Shown here: positions 19,069 to 30,582 of the stretch, piece by piece | How the letters are laid out: each line of letters opens with the position of its first letter | Position numbering within the stretch: the stretch's first letter is position 1 | Origin: Paenibacillus montanisoli | Lineage (GTDB): Bacteria; Bacillota; Bacilli; Paenibacillales; Paenibacillaceae | Direction: 5' to 3' | NCBI RefSeq assembly: GCF_003268025.1 | Contig: NZ_QLUW01000009.1 | Coordinates: 1 to 61,546, forward strand | Length of the DNA stretch: 61,546 nucleotides | Notes under the pieces: generated by a model | The model's database searches: none | The model's input: the letters and a program-made list of their open reading frames with translations, nothing else | What the model was told of the DNA's origin: nothing | Position numbers and translations under genes: made by a program

Positions 19069-19422
19069 TTAATCAATTACCTCGCCGGATTTTTTCGCGA
19101 TCCGGACTTTATTACCGTTATCCAACACTTTGTAGCCGATCCGAGTTACTTTACCGCTCTTAGGATCGATGTGCATAACGTTGGAAACATGAATCGCCGC
19201 TTCTTGCTCGATAATGCCGCCTTGCGGATTAGCTTGCGAAGGACGAGTATGCTTCTTCACCATATTGACGCCTTCGACGAGTACGCGGTTTTGGCGAGGA
19301 TACGCAGCAATTACGCGGCCTTTTTTGCCTTTGTCTTTACCGGTAATGACCATAACCGTGTCGTCTTTTTTCACGTGCAATTTATTGTTGTGGGATTCCA
19401 ACACTTTTTTCAACCGTGGCAT
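19069..19422 (-). CDS. rplX: 50S ribosomal protein L24
   Basis: 117 residues with an N-terminal KOW motif ([18 protein letters not shown]). An assembly initiator at the exit-tunnel end. The SD GGAGGTG precedes ATG 19422. The N-terminus ([14 protein letters not shown]) is about ten residues longer than the common form. Confidence 0.98.
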   Translation of the reverse strand: MPRLKKVLESHNNKLHVKKDDTVMVITGKDKGKKGRVIAAYPRQNRVLVEGVNMVKKHTRPSQANPQGGIIEQEAAIHVSNVMHIDPKSGKVTRIGYKVLDNGNKVRIAKKSGEVID

Positions 19423-19467
19423 GAGTTACACCTCCTGCTTCCCTGCGCGGAATGCGCAAAGTACATA

Positions 19468-19836
19468 TTAGATAACTTCCGGAGCTAGCGATACGATTTT
19501 CATGAAGTCGCGGTCGCGAAGTTCACGAGCAACTGGTCCAAAAATACGTGTGCCGCGCGGGCTTTTGTCTTCTTTAACGATAACCGCTGCATTCTCATCG
19601 AATGCGATGTAAGAACCGTCTTTACGGCGTACAGCGCGCTTCGTACGAACGATAACCGCTTTAACTACATCACCCTTTTTGACAACGCCACCGGGTGTTG
19701 CTTGTTTGACGGAGCAGACGATCAAATCGCCGATATGGCCAACACGACGTCCAGTACCACCTAGTACACGGATGCACATCAGTTCTTTTGCGCCGGAGTT
19801 GTCAGCGACAGCCAAACGTGTAAATGGTTGAATCAT
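19468..19836 (-). CDS. rplN: 50S ribosomal protein L14
   Basis: 122 residues, standard bacterial length; [18 protein letters not shown] start and the conserved internal block [12 protein letters not shown] are present. L14 lines the subunit interface. SD AGGAGG before ATG 19836. Confidence 0.98.
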   Translation of the reverse strand: MIQPFTRLAVADNSGAKELMCIRVLGGTGRRVGHIGDLIVCSVKQATPGGVVKKGDVVKAVIVRTKRAVRRKDGSYIAFDENAAVIVKEDKSPRGTRIFGPVARELRDRDFMKIVSLAPEVI

Positions 19837-19879
19837 TTCAACGTCCTCCTTTCGGGAAAATGCTTACTACGAAGCATTT

Positions 19880-20143
19880 TTACAAAATAACAGCAGATTC
19901 AACGATCTCGACTAAACGGAACCGTTTGTCTTTCGAAAGCGGGCGAGTTTCCATGACTTTGACGATATCGCCGATCTTCGCCTGGTTGTTCTCGTCATGC
20001 GCTTTGAATTTCTTCGTATATTTAATACGTTTGTGGTACAGCTCATGTTTTTTGTAAGTCTCAATGGCAACAACGATTGTTTTGTCCATTTTGTCACTTA
20101 CTACTTTACCGATTTGAACTTTGCGGTTATTACGTTCGCTCAT
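19880..20143 (-). CDS. rpsQ: 30S ribosomal protein S17
   Basis: 87 residues ([20 protein letters not shown] ...), an OB-fold primary 16S binder. ATG 20143 is chosen with GGAGG 6 bases upstream; ATGs at 20149 and 20164 are too close to or upstream of that SD. Confidence 0.97.
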   Translation of the reverse strand: MSERNNRKVQIGKVVSDKMDKTIVVAIETYKKHELYHKRIKYTKKFKAHDENNQAKIGDIVKVMETRPLSKDKRFRLVEIVESAVIL

Positions 20144-20191
20144 GTTCATCCTCCTTCCATACATTCGTTATCGGTCACGGATGTAAGCAGA

Positions 20192-20392
20192 TTAGCTGCT
20201 GATTCCGAGTTCTCTTTCACGAAGAACGGTTTTGGCACGAGCTATATCCTTACGAACATCACGGATGCGTGTTGGGTTTTCCAGTTGGCCGGTAGCCAAT
20301 TGAAAACGAAGGTTGAATAGCTCTTCTTTGAATCCAGCGACTTTTTGTTCGAGTTCAACAGAGGTAAGGTTGCGGAAATCATTAGCTTTCAT
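20192..20392 (-). CDS. rpmC: 50S ribosomal protein L29
   Basis: 66 residues forming two helices ([18 protein letters not shown] ...), located at the tunnel exit with L23. ATG 20392 lies inside the last codons of rplP, an 11-bp overlap, with a GGTGGTG SD inside rplP; this gives the usual L29 length. Confidence 0.97.
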   Translation of the reverse strand: MKANDFRNLTSVELEQKVAGFKEELFNLRFQLATGQLENPTRIRDVRKDIARAKTVLRERELGISS

Positions 20393-20816
20393 TTGCTTCA
20401 CCACCCACTTCTTCGCGTTTCACGAACTTCGTTTTAACTGGGAGTTTGTGCGATGCAAGACGCATAGCTTCGCGTGCGATCTCTTCGGATACGCCAGCAA
20501 GCTCGAACATTATTTTGCCCGGTTTTACGACTGCAACCCACTTCTCAACGTTACCTTTACCGCTACCCATCCGCACTTCAAGAGGCTTTTGAGTAATCGG
20601 CTTATCAGGGAAAATCTTGATCCAAACTTTACCGCCACGTTTGATGTAACGAGTCATCGCGATACGCGCTGCTTCGATTTGACGGTTCGTGATCCATGAA
20701 GGCTCAAGAGCTTGCAGGCCGTATTCGCCGAATGCTACTTCAACGCCGCCTTTAGCGCGACCTTTCATGTGACCGCGTTGTTGCTTACGATGTTTGACAC
20801 GTTTTGGGACCAACAT
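20382..20816 (-). CDS. rplP: 50S ribosomal protein L16
   Basis: 144 residues beginning [19 protein letters not shown], with [19 protein letters not shown]16 contacts the A-site tRNA elbow. Starts 2 bp after the rpsC stop, so translation is coupled. Confidence 0.98.
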   Translation of the reverse strand: MLVPKRVKHRKQQRGHMKGRAKGGVEVAFGEYGLQALEPSWITNRQIEAARIAMTRYIKRGGKVWIKIFPDKPITQKPLEVRMGSGKGNVEKWVAVVKPGKIMFELAGVSEEIAREAMRLASHKLPVKTKFVKREEVGGEANES

Positions 20817-20818
20817 GA

Positions 20819-21481
20819 TTAGTTGCCTCCTTCCTGTGGAGCTTTCTTCTTAGTTGGAAGGATTTCACCACGGTAGATCCATACTTTTACGCCAATACGG
20901 CCGTAAGTTGTATGAGCTTCCGCTGTTCCATAGTCAATGTCCGCACGTAGCGTATGAAGTGGAACTGTACCTTCGCTATAGCCTTCTTGACGAGCAATCT
21001 CAGCGCCGCCCAAACGACCGCTAACGGAAGTTTTGATTCCTTTCGCGCCCGAACGGACCGTACGTTGGATGGATTGTTTCATTGCACGACGGAACGAAAT
21101 CCGACGCTCAAGTTGTTGTGCGATGCTTTCAGCTACGAGAACCGCATCCAGCTCAGGATGTTTAATCTCGGAGATGTTGATGTGCACTTTTTTGCCTTTA
21201 GCAATTTTCGAAAGCTCGGAACGAAGGTTTTCAACTTCAGAACCGCCTTTACCGATTACCATACCAGGCTTAGCTGTATGAATTGTAACGTTAACGCGGT
21301 TAGCAGCACGCTCGATTTCGAACTTGGAAACTGCCGCGTCTTTCAATTTGTTTTTGAGGTACTCACGGATTTTAACGTCTTCCATGAGCAATTCGCCAAA
21401 GTCCTTGCCTGCGTACCATTTGGATTCCCAATCACGGATAATACCGACACGTAGACCGACCGGATTTACCTTTTGTCCCAC
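20819..21481 (-). CDS. rpsC: 30S ribosomal protein S3
   Basis: 220 residues: KH domain with the GKGG loop ([12 protein letters not shown]) and the C-terminal domain at the mRNA entry channel. The start is a GTG at 21481 ([13 protein letters not shown]) with GGAGG 8 bases upstream. Confidence 0.98.
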   Translation of the reverse strand: MGQKVNPVGLRVGIIRDWESKWYAGKDFGELLMEDVKIREYLKNKLKDAAVSKFEIERAANRVNVTIHTAKPGMVIGKGGSEVENLRSELSKIAKGKKVHINISEIKHPELDAVLVAESIAQQLERRISFRRAMKQSIQRTVRSGAKGIKTSVSGRLGGAEIARQEGYSEGTVPLHTLRADIDYGTAEAHTTYGRIGVKVWIYRGEILPTKKKAPQEGGN

Positions 21482-21494
21482 ACGTTTTCCCTCC

Positions 21495-21830
21495 TTATTT
21501 TTCGGATACCACCAATGTGATGTGGCTGGTTCTTTTGTTAATCCGGCTAGCGCGACCCATTGCGCGCGGGCGGAAACGTTTCATAGTTGGTCCTTGGTTC
21601 ACAAACACTTGTGTAATGACCAATTTGTTCACGTCCAGTTGGAAGTTGTGCTCCGCATTTGCAATTGCGGAATTGAGCAACTTCTCAACGATTGGAGATG
21701 CCGATTTTGGCGTGTGACGCAGAATCGCGATTGCTTCGCCGACTTGCTTGCCACGGATCAGATCAACAACCAACTGAGCTTTACGAGGTGCAATGCGGAC
21801 GTGGTTAGCGAACGCTTTAGCTTGTTGCAT
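21495..21830 (-). CDS. rplV: 50S ribosomal protein L22
   Basis: 111 residues; the beta-hairpin tip ARGR-like segment is seen as [16 protein letters not shown], which lines the exit tunnel. No macrolide-resistance type insertion is visible. SD AGGAGG before ATG 21830. Confidence 0.98.
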   Translation of the reverse strand: MQQAKAFANHVRIAPRKAQLVVDLIRGKQVGEAIAILRHTPKSASPIVEKLLNSAIANAEHNFQLDVNKLVITQVFVNQGPTMKRFRPRAMGRASRINKRTSHITLVVSEK

Positions 21831-21874
21831 GGATGTGCCTCCTCTCGACCTTTATCACGTAACTATTTTACCGA

Positions 21875-22156
21875 TTAACGACGGCCTGTTTTCTTGTCGT
21901 CGTTACCGTGTCCTTTGTACGAACGCGTTGGCGCGAACTCACCGAGTTTGTGGCCAACCATATCTTCCGTCACATAAACCGGCACGTGCTTCTTGCCGTC
22001 ATAAACAGCGAAAGTGTGTCCGATGAATTGCGGGAAAATTGTAGAACGGCGCGACCAAGTTTTGACGACTGTCTTTTTGTTCGTCTCGTTCAGAACTTCA
22101 ACCTTTTTCAGCAGGTAACCGTCAATAAACGGCCCTTTCTTCAAACTGCGACCCAT
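21875..22156 (-). CDS. rpsS: 30S ribosomal protein S19
   Basis: 93 residues starting [20 protein letters not shown]19 pairs with S13 in the head. ATG 22156 is selected by GGGAGG 7 bases upstream; the open frame to 22174 includes the SD. Confidence 0.98.
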   Translation of the reverse strand: MGRSLKKGPFIDGYLLKKVEVLNETNKKTVVKTWSRRSTIFPQFIGHTFAVYDGKKHVPVYVTEDMVGHKLGEFAPTRSYKGHGNDDKKTGRR

Positions 22157-22224
22157 GGATGATCCTCCCTTCACGCTAGCGTTACGCGACGCAGCGCGTC
22201 ACGCTTATGACGCCGAGGCGCCTA

Positions 22225-23055
22225 TTACTTCGTACGACGACGAATAATGTATTGGCTCGATGCTTTTTTCTTTTTGCGTGTTTTCATGCCGAGTGTCGGT
22301 TTGCCCCATGGAGACATTGGGGATTTACGTCCGATTGGTGCACGGCCTTCACCACCACCGTGTGGGTGATCGTTCGGGTTCATTACAACACCACGTACTT
22401 CAGGACGCTTGCCCATCCAACGGGAACGGCCGGCTTTACCGATTTTCACGAGCTCGTGATCTTCGTTGCCAACAGCGCCGATTGTTGCACGGCATTTTTT
22501 CAGAATACGACGAACTTCGCCAGAGGTCAAGCGAATTGTCACGTATTGCTCTTCTTTACCAAGAAGTTGCGCTTCTGTACCAGCAGCACGAACCAATTGT
22601 CCGCCTTTGCCTGGTTTCAGCTCGATGTTGTGGATAACTGTACCTACAGGGATGTTCTCAAGCGGCAATGCGTTACCGATCTTGATATCAGCGTCTGCTC
22701 CGGATACGATTTTATCCCCAACTTTAAGACCTTTAGGCGCGATGATGTAGGCTTTCTCGCCATCCACGTAGTGGATTAGTGCGATGTTGGACGTACGGTT
22801 CGGATCGTATTCGATCGTCGCTACGTTACCTACGATACCATCCTTGTTACGTTTGAAGTCGATGATACGGTATTTACGTTTATGGCCGCCACCGTGATGA
22901 CGAACCGTAATTTTACCTTGGTTGTTACGGCCGGCTTTCTTGAAAAGCGGCGCAAGAAGCGATTTCTCCGGTGTGCTTGTGGTGATCTCTTCGAATGTCG
23001 AGACGGACATACCACGACGCGCTGGAGATGTCGGTTTATACTTCTTAACTGGCAC
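22225..23055 (-). CDS. rplB: 50S ribosomal protein L2
   Basis: 276 residues. The peptidyl-transferase-proximal loop [13 protein letters not shown] is intact. The start is a GTG at 23055 ([17 protein letters not shown]) with AAGGAGG 8 bases upstream and gives exactly the usual length; the frame is open to 23094 without another SD. Confidence 0.98.
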   Translation of the reverse strand: MPVKKYKPTSPARRGMSVSTFEEITTSTPEKSLLAPLFKKAGRNNQGKITVRHHGGGHKRKYRIIDFKRNKDGIVGNVATIEYDPNRTSNIALIHYVDGEKAYIIAPKGLKVGDKIVSGADADIKIGNALPLENIPVGTVIHNIELKPGKGGQLVRAAGTEAQLLGKEEQYVTIRLTSGEVRRILKKCRATIGAVGNEDHELVKIGKAGRSRWMGKRPEVRGVVMNPNDHPHGGGEGRAPIGRKSPMSPWGKPTLGMKTRKKKKASSQYIIRRRTK

Positions 23056-23119
23056 TTCGATTCCCTCCTTAACCGATATCTGACGTTTGTTCACGCGAAG
23101 CCCAAGGCTTCGGCGCTAC

Positions 23120-23410
23120 TTAAACTGTTTCGAAAAACTCTAGCTCGTTGCTGTCAGCGCTCAATTGAACAACAGCTTTTTTCCACTCGGAAGTGTATCC
23201 GCTGTGTCTGCCGTAACGCTTAGGCTTAGCCGGCATGCGAAGCGTGTTAACGCTCGTTACTTTTACTTTGAAGATCGATTGGATCGCGAGTTTGATCTCG
23301 GTTTTGTTAGCACGAAGATCAACTTCGAACACATAGCATTTGTTAGCCATGAGATCGCTCGTTTGTTCCGTAATGATCGGGCGCTTGATAATATCGCGTG
23401 GATTTTTCAT
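23120..23410 (-). CDS. rplW: 50S ribosomal protein L23
   Basis: 96 residues ([17 protein letters not shown] ...), docking site for trigger factor and SRP at the tunnel exit. Its ATG shares one base with the rplD stop (TAATG), so the two are coupled. Confidence 0.98.
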   Translation of the reverse strand: MKNPRDIIKRPIITEQTSDLMANKCYVFEVDLRANKTEIKLAIQSIFKVKVTSVNTLRMPAKPKRYGRHSGYTSEWKKAVVQLSADSNELEFFETV

Positions 23411-24033
23411 TACGCAAGCACCTCCTGTACTTTTTCGACAGCTTCCTTAGTGATAATCAGCTTGTCGTATTTCATAACGTCTAGAACATTGATGCCATCG
23501 GCTGCAACGAACTTCACGTTAGGGATGTTACGAGCTGCAAGCGCTACGTTATCTTCGTAGTTAGCTGTAACAACCAGTGCTTTGCGAGCCACTTTCAGGT
23601 TGTTCAGGATCGCTGCAAATTCTTTAGTCTTCGGTTGCGCGAACGCCAATTGATCCAGAACGATGATTTCGTTGTCGATCACTTTGGAAGACAAAGCGGA
23701 TTTGATTGCCAAGCGACGAACTTTCTTAGGAAGTTTGAAGCTGTAGCTGCGTGGAGTCGGACCAAATACCGTACCACCACCAACCCATTGCGGGGAGCGG
23801 ATGCTGCCTTGACGTGCGCGGCCTGTACCTTTTTGTTTCCAAGGTTTACGACCACCGCCGCGTACTTCGGAGCGACCTTTTGTCTTGTGCGTGCCTCTGC
23901 GCTCAGAAGCTTGCTGAAGCAATACTGCGCTGTGCAAGACGTGAACGTTAGGCTCAATTCCGAATACGGATTCGGACAATTCAACCTCGCCAACTTGCGA
24001 ACCATTCACGCTATAAAGTGCTACTTTCGGCAT
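23410..24033 (-). CDS. rplD: 50S ribosomal protein L4
   Basis: 207 residues with the long tunnel loop [20 protein letters not shown] in the normal form. In E. coli L4 represses its own S10 operon; whether it does so in Bacilli is unclear. SD AAGGAGG before ATG 24033. Confidence 0.98.
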   Translation of the reverse strand: MPKVALYSVNGSQVGEVELSESVFGIEPNVHVLHSAVLLQQASERRGTHKTKGRSEVRGGGRKPWKQKGTGRARQGSIRSPQWVGGGTVFGPTPRSYSFKLPKKVRRLAIKSALSSKVIDNEIIVLDQLAFAQPKTKEFAAILNNLKVARKALVVTANYEDNVALAARNIPNVKFVAADGINVLDVMKYDKLIITKEAVEKVQEVLA

Positions 24034-24058
24034 TTCATGTTCCTCCTTTCTTTAACGA

Positions 24059-24676
24059 TTATTTCTTCACCGTAGATTTAACTTTTACGAAGCTATTTTT
24101 AGGACCCGGAATGGAGCCTTTAACGAGCAATACGTTGCGTTCTGCATCGACACGTACGATTTCAAGGTTTTGAATCGTAACGGTTTCGTTGCCCATGTGA
24201 CCTGGAAGGTGTTTACCTTTTGGTACGCGGTTCGCTTGAATCGAACCCATCGAACCTGGTCCACGGTGGTAACGCGAGCCGTGCGCCATAGGACCGCGGC
24301 TTTGGTTCCAACGCTTGATGTTACCTTGGAAGCCTTTACCTTTGGAAGTGGCTGTAACGTCAACAAATTCTCCAGCCGCGAATACGTCAACCTTAATTTC
24401 TTGGCCAACTTCGTACTCGTTGATGCCTTTGAACTCACGAACGTAGCGCTTAGGAGCCGTTTCGGCTTTTTTCGCGTGGCCAATTTCTGGCTTGTTTGCT
24501 CTGCTTTCTTTCTTGTCAGAGAAACCTACTTGAATGGATACATATCCATCATTCTCTTGGTCTTTCTTCTGCAAAACAACACAAGGACCTGCTTCGATTA
24601 CCGTTACTGGTACAACGTTACCATCAGCAGAAAACACTTGCGTCATCCCTAGTTTTTTACCTAAGATACCTTTCAT
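24059..24676 (-). CDS. rplC: 50S ribosomal protein L3
   Basis: 205 residues, [15 protein letters not shown] start, and the peptidyl-transferase loop [17 protein letters not shown] with its conserved sequence. One of the two initiators of 50S assembly. 40 bp after rpsJ. Confidence 0.98.
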   Translation of the reverse strand: MKGILGKKLGMTQVFSADGNVVPVTVIEAGPCVVLQKKDQENDGYVSIQVGFSDKKESRANKPEIGHAKKAETAPKRYVREFKGINEYEVGQEIKVDVFAAGEFVDVTATSKGKGFQGNIKRWNQSRGPMAHGSRYHRGPGSMGSIQANRVPKGKHLPGHMGNETVTIQNLEIVRVDAERNVLLVKGSIPGPKNSFVKVKSTVKK

Positions 24677-24716
24677 GTTGACACCTCATTCCCTTTCCAT
24701 ATTCAAGTATGCAAAC

Positions 24717-25155
<439 letters not shown>

Positions 25156-25161
25156 TTCACT

Positions 25162-25190
25162 ATTATATCTGAAACGATGGGCAAATGCAA
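25162..25190 (-). promoter_or_regulatory. rpsJ (S10) operon promoter
   Basis: Minus strand -35 TTGCAT (25185-25190), 17-bp spacer, perfect -10 TATAAT (25162-25167), about 137 bp before rpsJ. Confidence 0.8.
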
Positions 25191-25247
25191 CAAAAATGTC
25201 GACTTTGTTGGGATGAATTGTTTGGGAAACCAAATCCGTTACACTCC

Positions 25248-25360
25248 ATGAAATATGGCCTGCGGCTGCTGTTGAAATTGAGTTTCTTCATTAATAAATG
25301 AAGCTTCTGTGGAAACTCAATTTCAAAGGCAGCACGTAAACTCTCCGGCTCATATTTCAT
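25248..25360. repeat. 113-bp composite palindrome
   Basis: Four nested complementary pairs: ATGAAATATG 25248-25257 with 25351-25360; GCTGC 25265-25269 with 25329-25333; TTGAAATTGAGTTTC 25272-25286 with 25312-25326 (15 of 15); CTTCATT 25286-25292 with 25297-25303. It lies between the tuf terminators and the rpsJ promoter, in AT-rich DNA without a convincing gene. It resembles a small palindromic element (MITE-like) or a folded RNA; I see no target-site duplication. Confidence 0.85.
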
Positions 25361-25429
25361 TCCGTTCCACTTCGTGCTTTCCGAAACAAATTCAAAATCA
25401 ATAAAGCCGATCGAGAAAAAATCACAATA

Positions 25430-25460
25430 AAAAATGGCTTATATAATGAAGCCATTTTTT
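25430..25460. terminator. Terminator-like hairpin downstream of tuf
   Basis: AAAATGGCTT (25431-25440) pairs with AAGCCATTTT (25449-25458), with T-runs on both sides. It would work in either direction and may back up the stronger tuf terminator 100 bp upstream. The rest of 25361-25552 holds nothing I can assign. Confidence 0.6.
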
Positions 25461-25552
25461 TGTACCTGCATGAACTTAGTTCTCTTTGTTTCTGCGCGTC
25501 TTTGTCTTCATTTATATTAGTGAAATTCGATCGATTACGCAAACATCAAAAT

Positions 25553-25608
25553 ATAGAAAAAACCCTCACCGAAGTGAGGGTTTTCATGAGCTGCAGCTAA
25601 TGCTGCAG
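25553..25608 (-). terminator. tuf terminator (tandem hairpins)
   Basis: The first hairpin after the stop is CTGCAGC/GCTGCAG (25591-25608). The second is AACCCTCAC/GTGAGGGTT with a TTCG tetraloop (25561-25582), followed on the minus strand by TTTTTT. This ends the str operon. Confidence 0.93.
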
Positions 25609-25613
25609 GTTTA

Positions 25614-26804
<1,191 letters not shown>

Positions 26805-26842
26805 TGAACTGATTCCTCCTCAATATCATGAGATTATGTGAT

Positions 26843-26882
26843 CGGCCGGATGGCCGCTGCTTAAAGCGTCCATCACCCGGCC
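26843..26882 (-). other. Hairpin between fusA and tuf
   Basis: Minus-strand GGCCG/CGGCC, GATGG/CCATC and CGCT/AGCG stack into one 40-nt imperfect stem-loop 38 bp after the fusA stop. No U-run follows. It could be an mRNA processing or stability element that lets tuf be expressed above fusA. Confidence 0.65.
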
Positions 26883-26919
26883 AAAGTAAAGCTTATGACT
26901 CTTTGCCAAGGGCCCGTTA

Positions 26920-28998
26920 TTAGTTGGAGCCTTTGGATTTGGAGATGATCTCTTCGGAGATCGAACGCGGTACTTCTTCATAGTGCGAAAGCTCCATGGA
27001 GAATACGCCGCGGCCTTGCGTACCGGAACGAAGTACTGTGGAGTAACCGAACATCTCAGCCAGAGGCACCTTAGCACGAACGATCAACGCGCCATGGCGT
27101 GTGTCCGAACCTTCGATACGGCCGCGGCGGGAGCTCAGCATACCCATTACGTCGCCCATGTACTCTTCAGGAACGCTTACTTCTACCTTCATGATAGGCT
27201 CAAGCAGAATTGGAGCACATTTGTCCTTCGCTGCTTTAAGCGCCATCGAGCCGGCAATTTTAAACGCCATCTCGGAGGAGTCGACGTCGTGGTAGGAACC
27301 GTCGAATACCGTTGCCTTAATGTCAACCATAGGGAAGCCAGCAAGGACACCGTTCTTCATCGATTCTTCGATACCAGCTTGAACTGGGGCGATGTATTCA
27401 CGAGGAATCGCACCACCAACGACTTTGTTTTCGAATACAAAGCCGGAGCCTGCTTCAAGCGGTTCGAACTCAACCCAACAGTGACCGAATTGACCGCGTC
27501 CGCCGGATTGACGAACGAATTTACCTTCGACCTTCGCAGCCTGTTTAAACGTTTCGCGGTAAGCAACTTGTGGTTTACCAACGTTTGTTTCGACTTTGAA
27601 TTCACGAAGCATACGGTCAACTAGAATCTCAAGGTGGAGCTCACCCATACCTGCGATGATGGTTTGGCCGGTCTCTTCGTCCGTGTGTGCACGGAACGTA
27701 GGATCTTCCTCAGCCAGCTTTTGAAGAGCAATACCCATTTTGTCTTGGTCAGCTTTTGTCTTAGGCTCAACCGCGAGCTGGATAACCGGCTCAGGGAAGT
27801 TCATCGACTCAAGGATAACCGGGTGTTTCTCATCACAAAGCGTATCGCCTGTAGTTGTATCTTTCAAACCTACCGCAGCCGCGATATCACCGGAGTAAAC
27901 TTCGCTGATCTCTTGACGGCTGTTAGCATGCATTTGAAGGATACGGCCGATCCGCTCACGTTTGTTTTTCGTTGCATTCAATACGTACGAACCGGAGTTC
28001 AAGATACCGGAGTATACGCGGAAGAACGTCAACTTACCTACGTAAGGGTCAGTCATGATTTTGAACGCCAATGCTGCGAACGGTTGGTCGTCGGCAGACT
28101 TGCGAATCGTCTCGGAACCATCTTCAAGGTGACCCTTGATGTCCGGTACATCGATTGGAGCAGGCAAGTAGTCGACAACTGCGTCCAGCATCAATTGAAC
28201 GCCTTTGTTACGGTACGAAGAACCAGCAACGACAGGGAAGATCTTAACTTCGCAAACGCCTTTGCGAAGTGCAGCTTTGATTTCAGCTACGCTAATCTCT
28301 TCGCCTTCGAGATACTTCATTGTGAGCTCTTCGTCAAGCTCAGCAACTTTCTCTACAAGCTCCATACGAAGCTCTTCGACTTGTTCTTTGTACTCTTCAG
28401 GAATTTCAATCTTCTCCGGATCTTTACCAAGATCGTCTTTATATTTGTAAGCTACCCGTTCAACGAGGTCGATTACGCCGATAAAGTGGTTCTCAGCACC
28501 GATCGGAAGCTGGATCGCAACAGCGTTTGCTTGCAGACGCGAGCGCATATCGCTAACAACGTTAAGGAAGTCTGCGCCGATAATGTCCATCTTGTTGACG
28601 TATGCGATACGCGGTACGCCGTAACGGTCAGCTTGACGCCATACTGTTTCGGATTGCGGCTCTACGCCTTCTTTTGCACTGAATACACCTACGGCCCCGT
28701 CCAATACGCGAAGGGAACGTTCAACTTCTACTGTGAAGTCAACGTGACCTGGGGTGTCGATAATATTGATGCGGTGACCATTCCATTGAGCAGTTGTAGC
28801 AGCGGATGTAATTGTGATACCGCGCTCTTGTTCTTGCTCCATCCAGTCCATCGTAGCTGCACCTTCGTGCACCTCACCGATTTTGTGGGTACGGCCTGTG
28901 TAGAACAGAATCCGTTCAGTCGTGGTTGTTTTACCAGCGTCAATATGCGCCATGATCCCGATGTTGCGCGTATTTTTCAAGGAGAACTCTCTTGCCAT
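26920..28998 (-). CDS. fusA: Elongation factor G
   Basis: 692 residues, five-domain translocase GTPase. P-loop AHIDAGKTT (about 17-25), DTPGHVDF (about 82-89), NKMD (about 136-139). The domain IV tip and C-terminal [18 protein letters not shown] segment are present. Fusidic-acid-contact regions look ordinary. ATG 28998; 29 bp after rpsG. Confidence 0.99.
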   Translation of the reverse strand: MAREFSLKNTRNIGIMAHIDAGKTTTTERILFYTGRTHKIGEVHEGAATMDWMEQEQERGITITSAATTAQWNGHRINIIDTPGHVDFTVEVERSLRVLDGAVGVFSAKEGVEPQSETVWRQADRYGVPRIAYVNKMDIIGADFLNVVSDMRSRLQANAVAIQLPIGAENHFIGVIDLVERVAYKYKDDLGKDPEKIEIPEEYKEQVEELRMELVEKVAELDEELTMKYLEGEEISVAEIKAALRKGVCEVKIFPVVAGSSYRNKGVQLMLDAVVDYLPAPIDVPDIKGHLEDGSETIRKSADDQPFAALAFKIMTDPYVGKLTFFRVYSGILNSGSYVLNATKNKRERIGRILQMHANSRQEISEVYSGDIAAAVGLKDTTTGDTLCDEKHPVILESMNFPEPVIQLAVEPKTKADQDKMGIALQKLAEEDPTFRAHTDEETGQTIIAGMGELHLEILVDRMLREFKVETNVGKPQVAYRETFKQAAKVEGKFVRQSGGRGQFGHCWVEFEPLEAGSGFVFENKVVGGAIPREYIAPVQAGIEESMKNGVLAGFPMVDIKATVFDGSYHDVDSSEMAFKIAGSMALKAAKDKCAPILLEPIMKVEVSVPEEYMGDVMGMLSSRRGRIEGSDTRHGALIVRAKVPLAEMFGYSTVLRSGTQGRGVFSMELSHYEEVPRSISEEIISKSKGSN

Positions 28999-29027
28999 AA
29001 TTCAGTCTCCTTTCGATTATGCGAATC

Positions 29028-29498
29028 CTACCAACGGTAGTGAGCGAAAGCTTTGTTCGCTTCTGCCATTTTGTGCGTGTCTTCGCGTTTTTTCACGGAT
29101 GAACCAGTGTTGTTGGAAGCATCAATGATTTCAGCTGCCAAACGCTCTTCCATCGTTTTCTCACCGCGGTTACGTGAATAGTTCACGAGCCAGCGGAGAC
29201 CAAGCGATGTACGACGCTCTGGCTTAACTTCGATCGGTACTTGATAGTTAGAACCACCTACACGGCGTGCTTTAACTTCAAGTACTGGCATGATGTTCTT
29301 AATTGCTGCTTCAAAAACTTCCATCGGGTCTTTGCCTGTACGCTCGTTGATGAGTTTGAACGCATCATACAGAATCGTTTGAGCAACACCGCGCTTACCG
29401 TCGATCATGATACGGTTGATCAGACGAGTAACCAGCTTGCTGCTGTATACCGGATCTGGCAACACATCACGTTTCGTTACTGGACCTTTACGTGGCAT
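29028..29498 (-). CDS. rpsG: 30S ribosomal protein S7
   Basis: 156 residues starting [18 protein letters not shown] and ending KAFAHYRW. Primary binder of the 16S 3' domain at the E site. GGGGGA SD before ATG 29498; standard rpsL-rpsG-fusA order. Confidence 0.98.
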   Translation of the reverse strand: MPRKGPVTKRDVLPDPVYSSKLVTRLINRIMIDGKRGVAQTILYDAFKLINERTGKDPMEVFEAAIKNIMPVLEVKARRVGGSNYQVPIEVKPERRTSLGLRWLVNYSRNRGEKTMEERLAAEIIDASNNTGSSVKKREDTHKMAEANKAFAHYRW

Positions 29499-29566
29499 GT
29501 GGAAGTCCCCCTTTCTTCTAGTTTTACATTTTAGGATGAGGTTAACCGTATCCGGCTATGCCTTCA

Positions 29567-29986
29567 TTATTTTTTAACTTTAGGACGTTTAGTTCCGTAT
29601 TTGGAACGAGCTTGTTTACGGTTGTTAACACCAGCTGTGTCAAGCGCACCGCGAACGATGTGGTAACGTACACCCGGAAGGTCTTTTACCCGGCCGCCGC
29701 GCACCAATACTACGCTGTGCTCTTGCAGGTTGTGGCCGATACCGCCGATGTATGCTGTAACCTCTACGCGGTTCGTCAAACGCACACGCGCATATTTCCG
29801 CAAAGCGGAGTTCGGTTTTTTCGGAGTCATTGTACCTACACGCGTACAAACACCGCGCTTTTGAGGTGAGCTCAGGTTTGTTTCTTCACGTTTCAGTGCG
29901 TTGAAACCTCTTTGCAGGGCTGGCGATTTCGATTTAACGACCTTCGCTTCACGGCCTTTGCGAACGAGTTGGTTAATTGTTGGCAT
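29567..29986 (-). CDS. rpsL: 30S ribosomal protein S12
   Basis: 139 residues. The decoding loop [11 protein letters not shown] has Lys at position 56, the wild-type streptomycin-sensitive residue. ATG 29986 with GAAGGGGGA upstream; an open extension to 30073 has no SD. 134 bp separate it from the L7Ae-like gene. Confidence 0.98.
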   Translation of the reverse strand: MPTINQLVRKGREAKVVKSKSPALQRGFNALKREETNLSSPQKRGVCTRVGTMTPKKPNSALRKYARVRLTNRVEVTAYIGGIGHNLQEHSVVLVRGGRVKDLPGVRYHIVRGALDTAGVNNRKQARSKYGTKRPKVKK

Positions 29987-30120
29987 GTTGCATCCCCCTT
30001 CCTCACTTAATAAACATTCAAGACATATCGGCTTATTTAAGCCCACAGATCCAGGCGGTTCATAAAGAAACAAACGAAAGTTTCTACCTTGTCTTTCAAC
30101 TCAGTAAAAACGATAGTTGC

Positions 30121-30351
30121 TTATTCGATTTCCGGTATAACCGCTGCCATCGCTGCGCCAACGTCAATGCCGCAGGTTTCCCCAAGGCTTTTCATTGTAT
30201 CGGACCAGATAATTGGCACTCCCGCTGTCTCGCAAAGCCGAACAATATTGTTCTTCAGCCGCGGATCTGCATCTTGCGCAACATAGACTAGAGTAGCTAA
30301 GCGTCGCTCAACCATCTTCGTCGTTTGCTTACTACCTATAACAAATCGCAA
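30121..30351 (-). CDS. ybxF: L7Ae/YbxF-like K-turn RNA-binding protein
   Basis: 76 residues from a TTG at 30351. The L7Ae/L30e fold is recognisable from IGSKQTTKMV, AQDADPRLKNNIVRLCE and SLGETCGIDVGAA, matching B. subtilis YbxF (82 residues), which binds K-turns and whose cellular role is unclear. No in-frame ATG gives a sensible N-terminus, and the protein starts several residues later than YbxF. The TTG is chosen because GAGG lies 9 bases upstream. That SD is inside a perfect 14-bp palindrome, so initiation may be regulated. First gene of the str operon. Confidence 0.88.
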   Translation of the reverse strand: MRFVIGSKQTTKMVERRLATLVYVAQDADPRLKNNIVRLCETAGVPIIWSDTMKSLGETCGIDVGAAMAAVIPEIE

Positions 30352-30360
30352 TATAATCAC

Positions 30361-30391
30361 CCTCTGTACAGAGGTTGTGCGATCAGGCACA
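30361..30391 (-). promoter_or_regulatory. SD-sequestering hairpin pair in the str-operon leader
   Basis: CCTCTGTACAGAGG (30361-30374) is a perfect palindrome that includes the GAGG SD of ybxF. Directly before it in the transcript, TGTGC/GCACA (30376-30391) forms a second hairpin. The whole predicted 5' leader is only about 40 nt, so nearly all of it is structured. Confidence 0.6.
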
Positions 30392-30398
30392 CTACGAC

Positions 30399-30428
30399 AT
30401 ATTAGCACTTACCTTTATCCAATGTCAA
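30399..30428 (-). promoter_or_regulatory. str operon promoter
   Basis: Minus strand perfect -35 TTGACA (30423-30428), 18-bp spacer, -10 TAATAT (30399-30404). Drives ybxF-rpsL-rpsG-fusA-tuf. Confidence 0.75.
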
Positions 30429-30437
30429 GCATGACTC

Positions 30438-30541
30438 GCCATGAAATTCAGGAGAAAATGGATTTTCATGGCAAGGCATGACGATGCAAAGAGCGGCCGG
30501 CTGCCGGTTTTATGGTGCTTCGGCTGCCATGCTCGCTCTTT
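30438..30541 (-). other. Two hairpins between rpoC and the str promoter
   Basis: AAAGAGCG/CGCTCTTT (30534-30541 with 30488-30495) encloses a GC-rich loop with a further GCCG/CGGC pair; then GCCATGAAA/TTTCATGGC (30464-30472 with 30438-30446). Neither has a full U-run. The first may be a weak terminator for rpoBC, otherwise rpoBC would read into the str operon. Confidence 0.5.
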
Positions 30542-30582
30542 GTCCGCACGCAATTTAACAAAATCTTCGTAATCGCGTCACA

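Noticed and set aside
25163..25360. 65-codon minus-strand ORF upstream of rpsJ
   Set aside because: It runs through the long palindrome and into the S10 promoter -10, has no SD, and is better explained by the palindrome.
25357..25542. 61-codon minus-strand ORF between tuf and rpsJ
   Set aside because: No SD, crosses the hairpin at 25430-25460, no recognisable features.
30352..30408. Frameshifted N-terminus of ybxF (ATG TCG TAG near 30402)
   Set aside because: It resembles the start MS of the B. subtilis protein, but the segment is too short to prove a frameshift, and the TTG has a proper SD.
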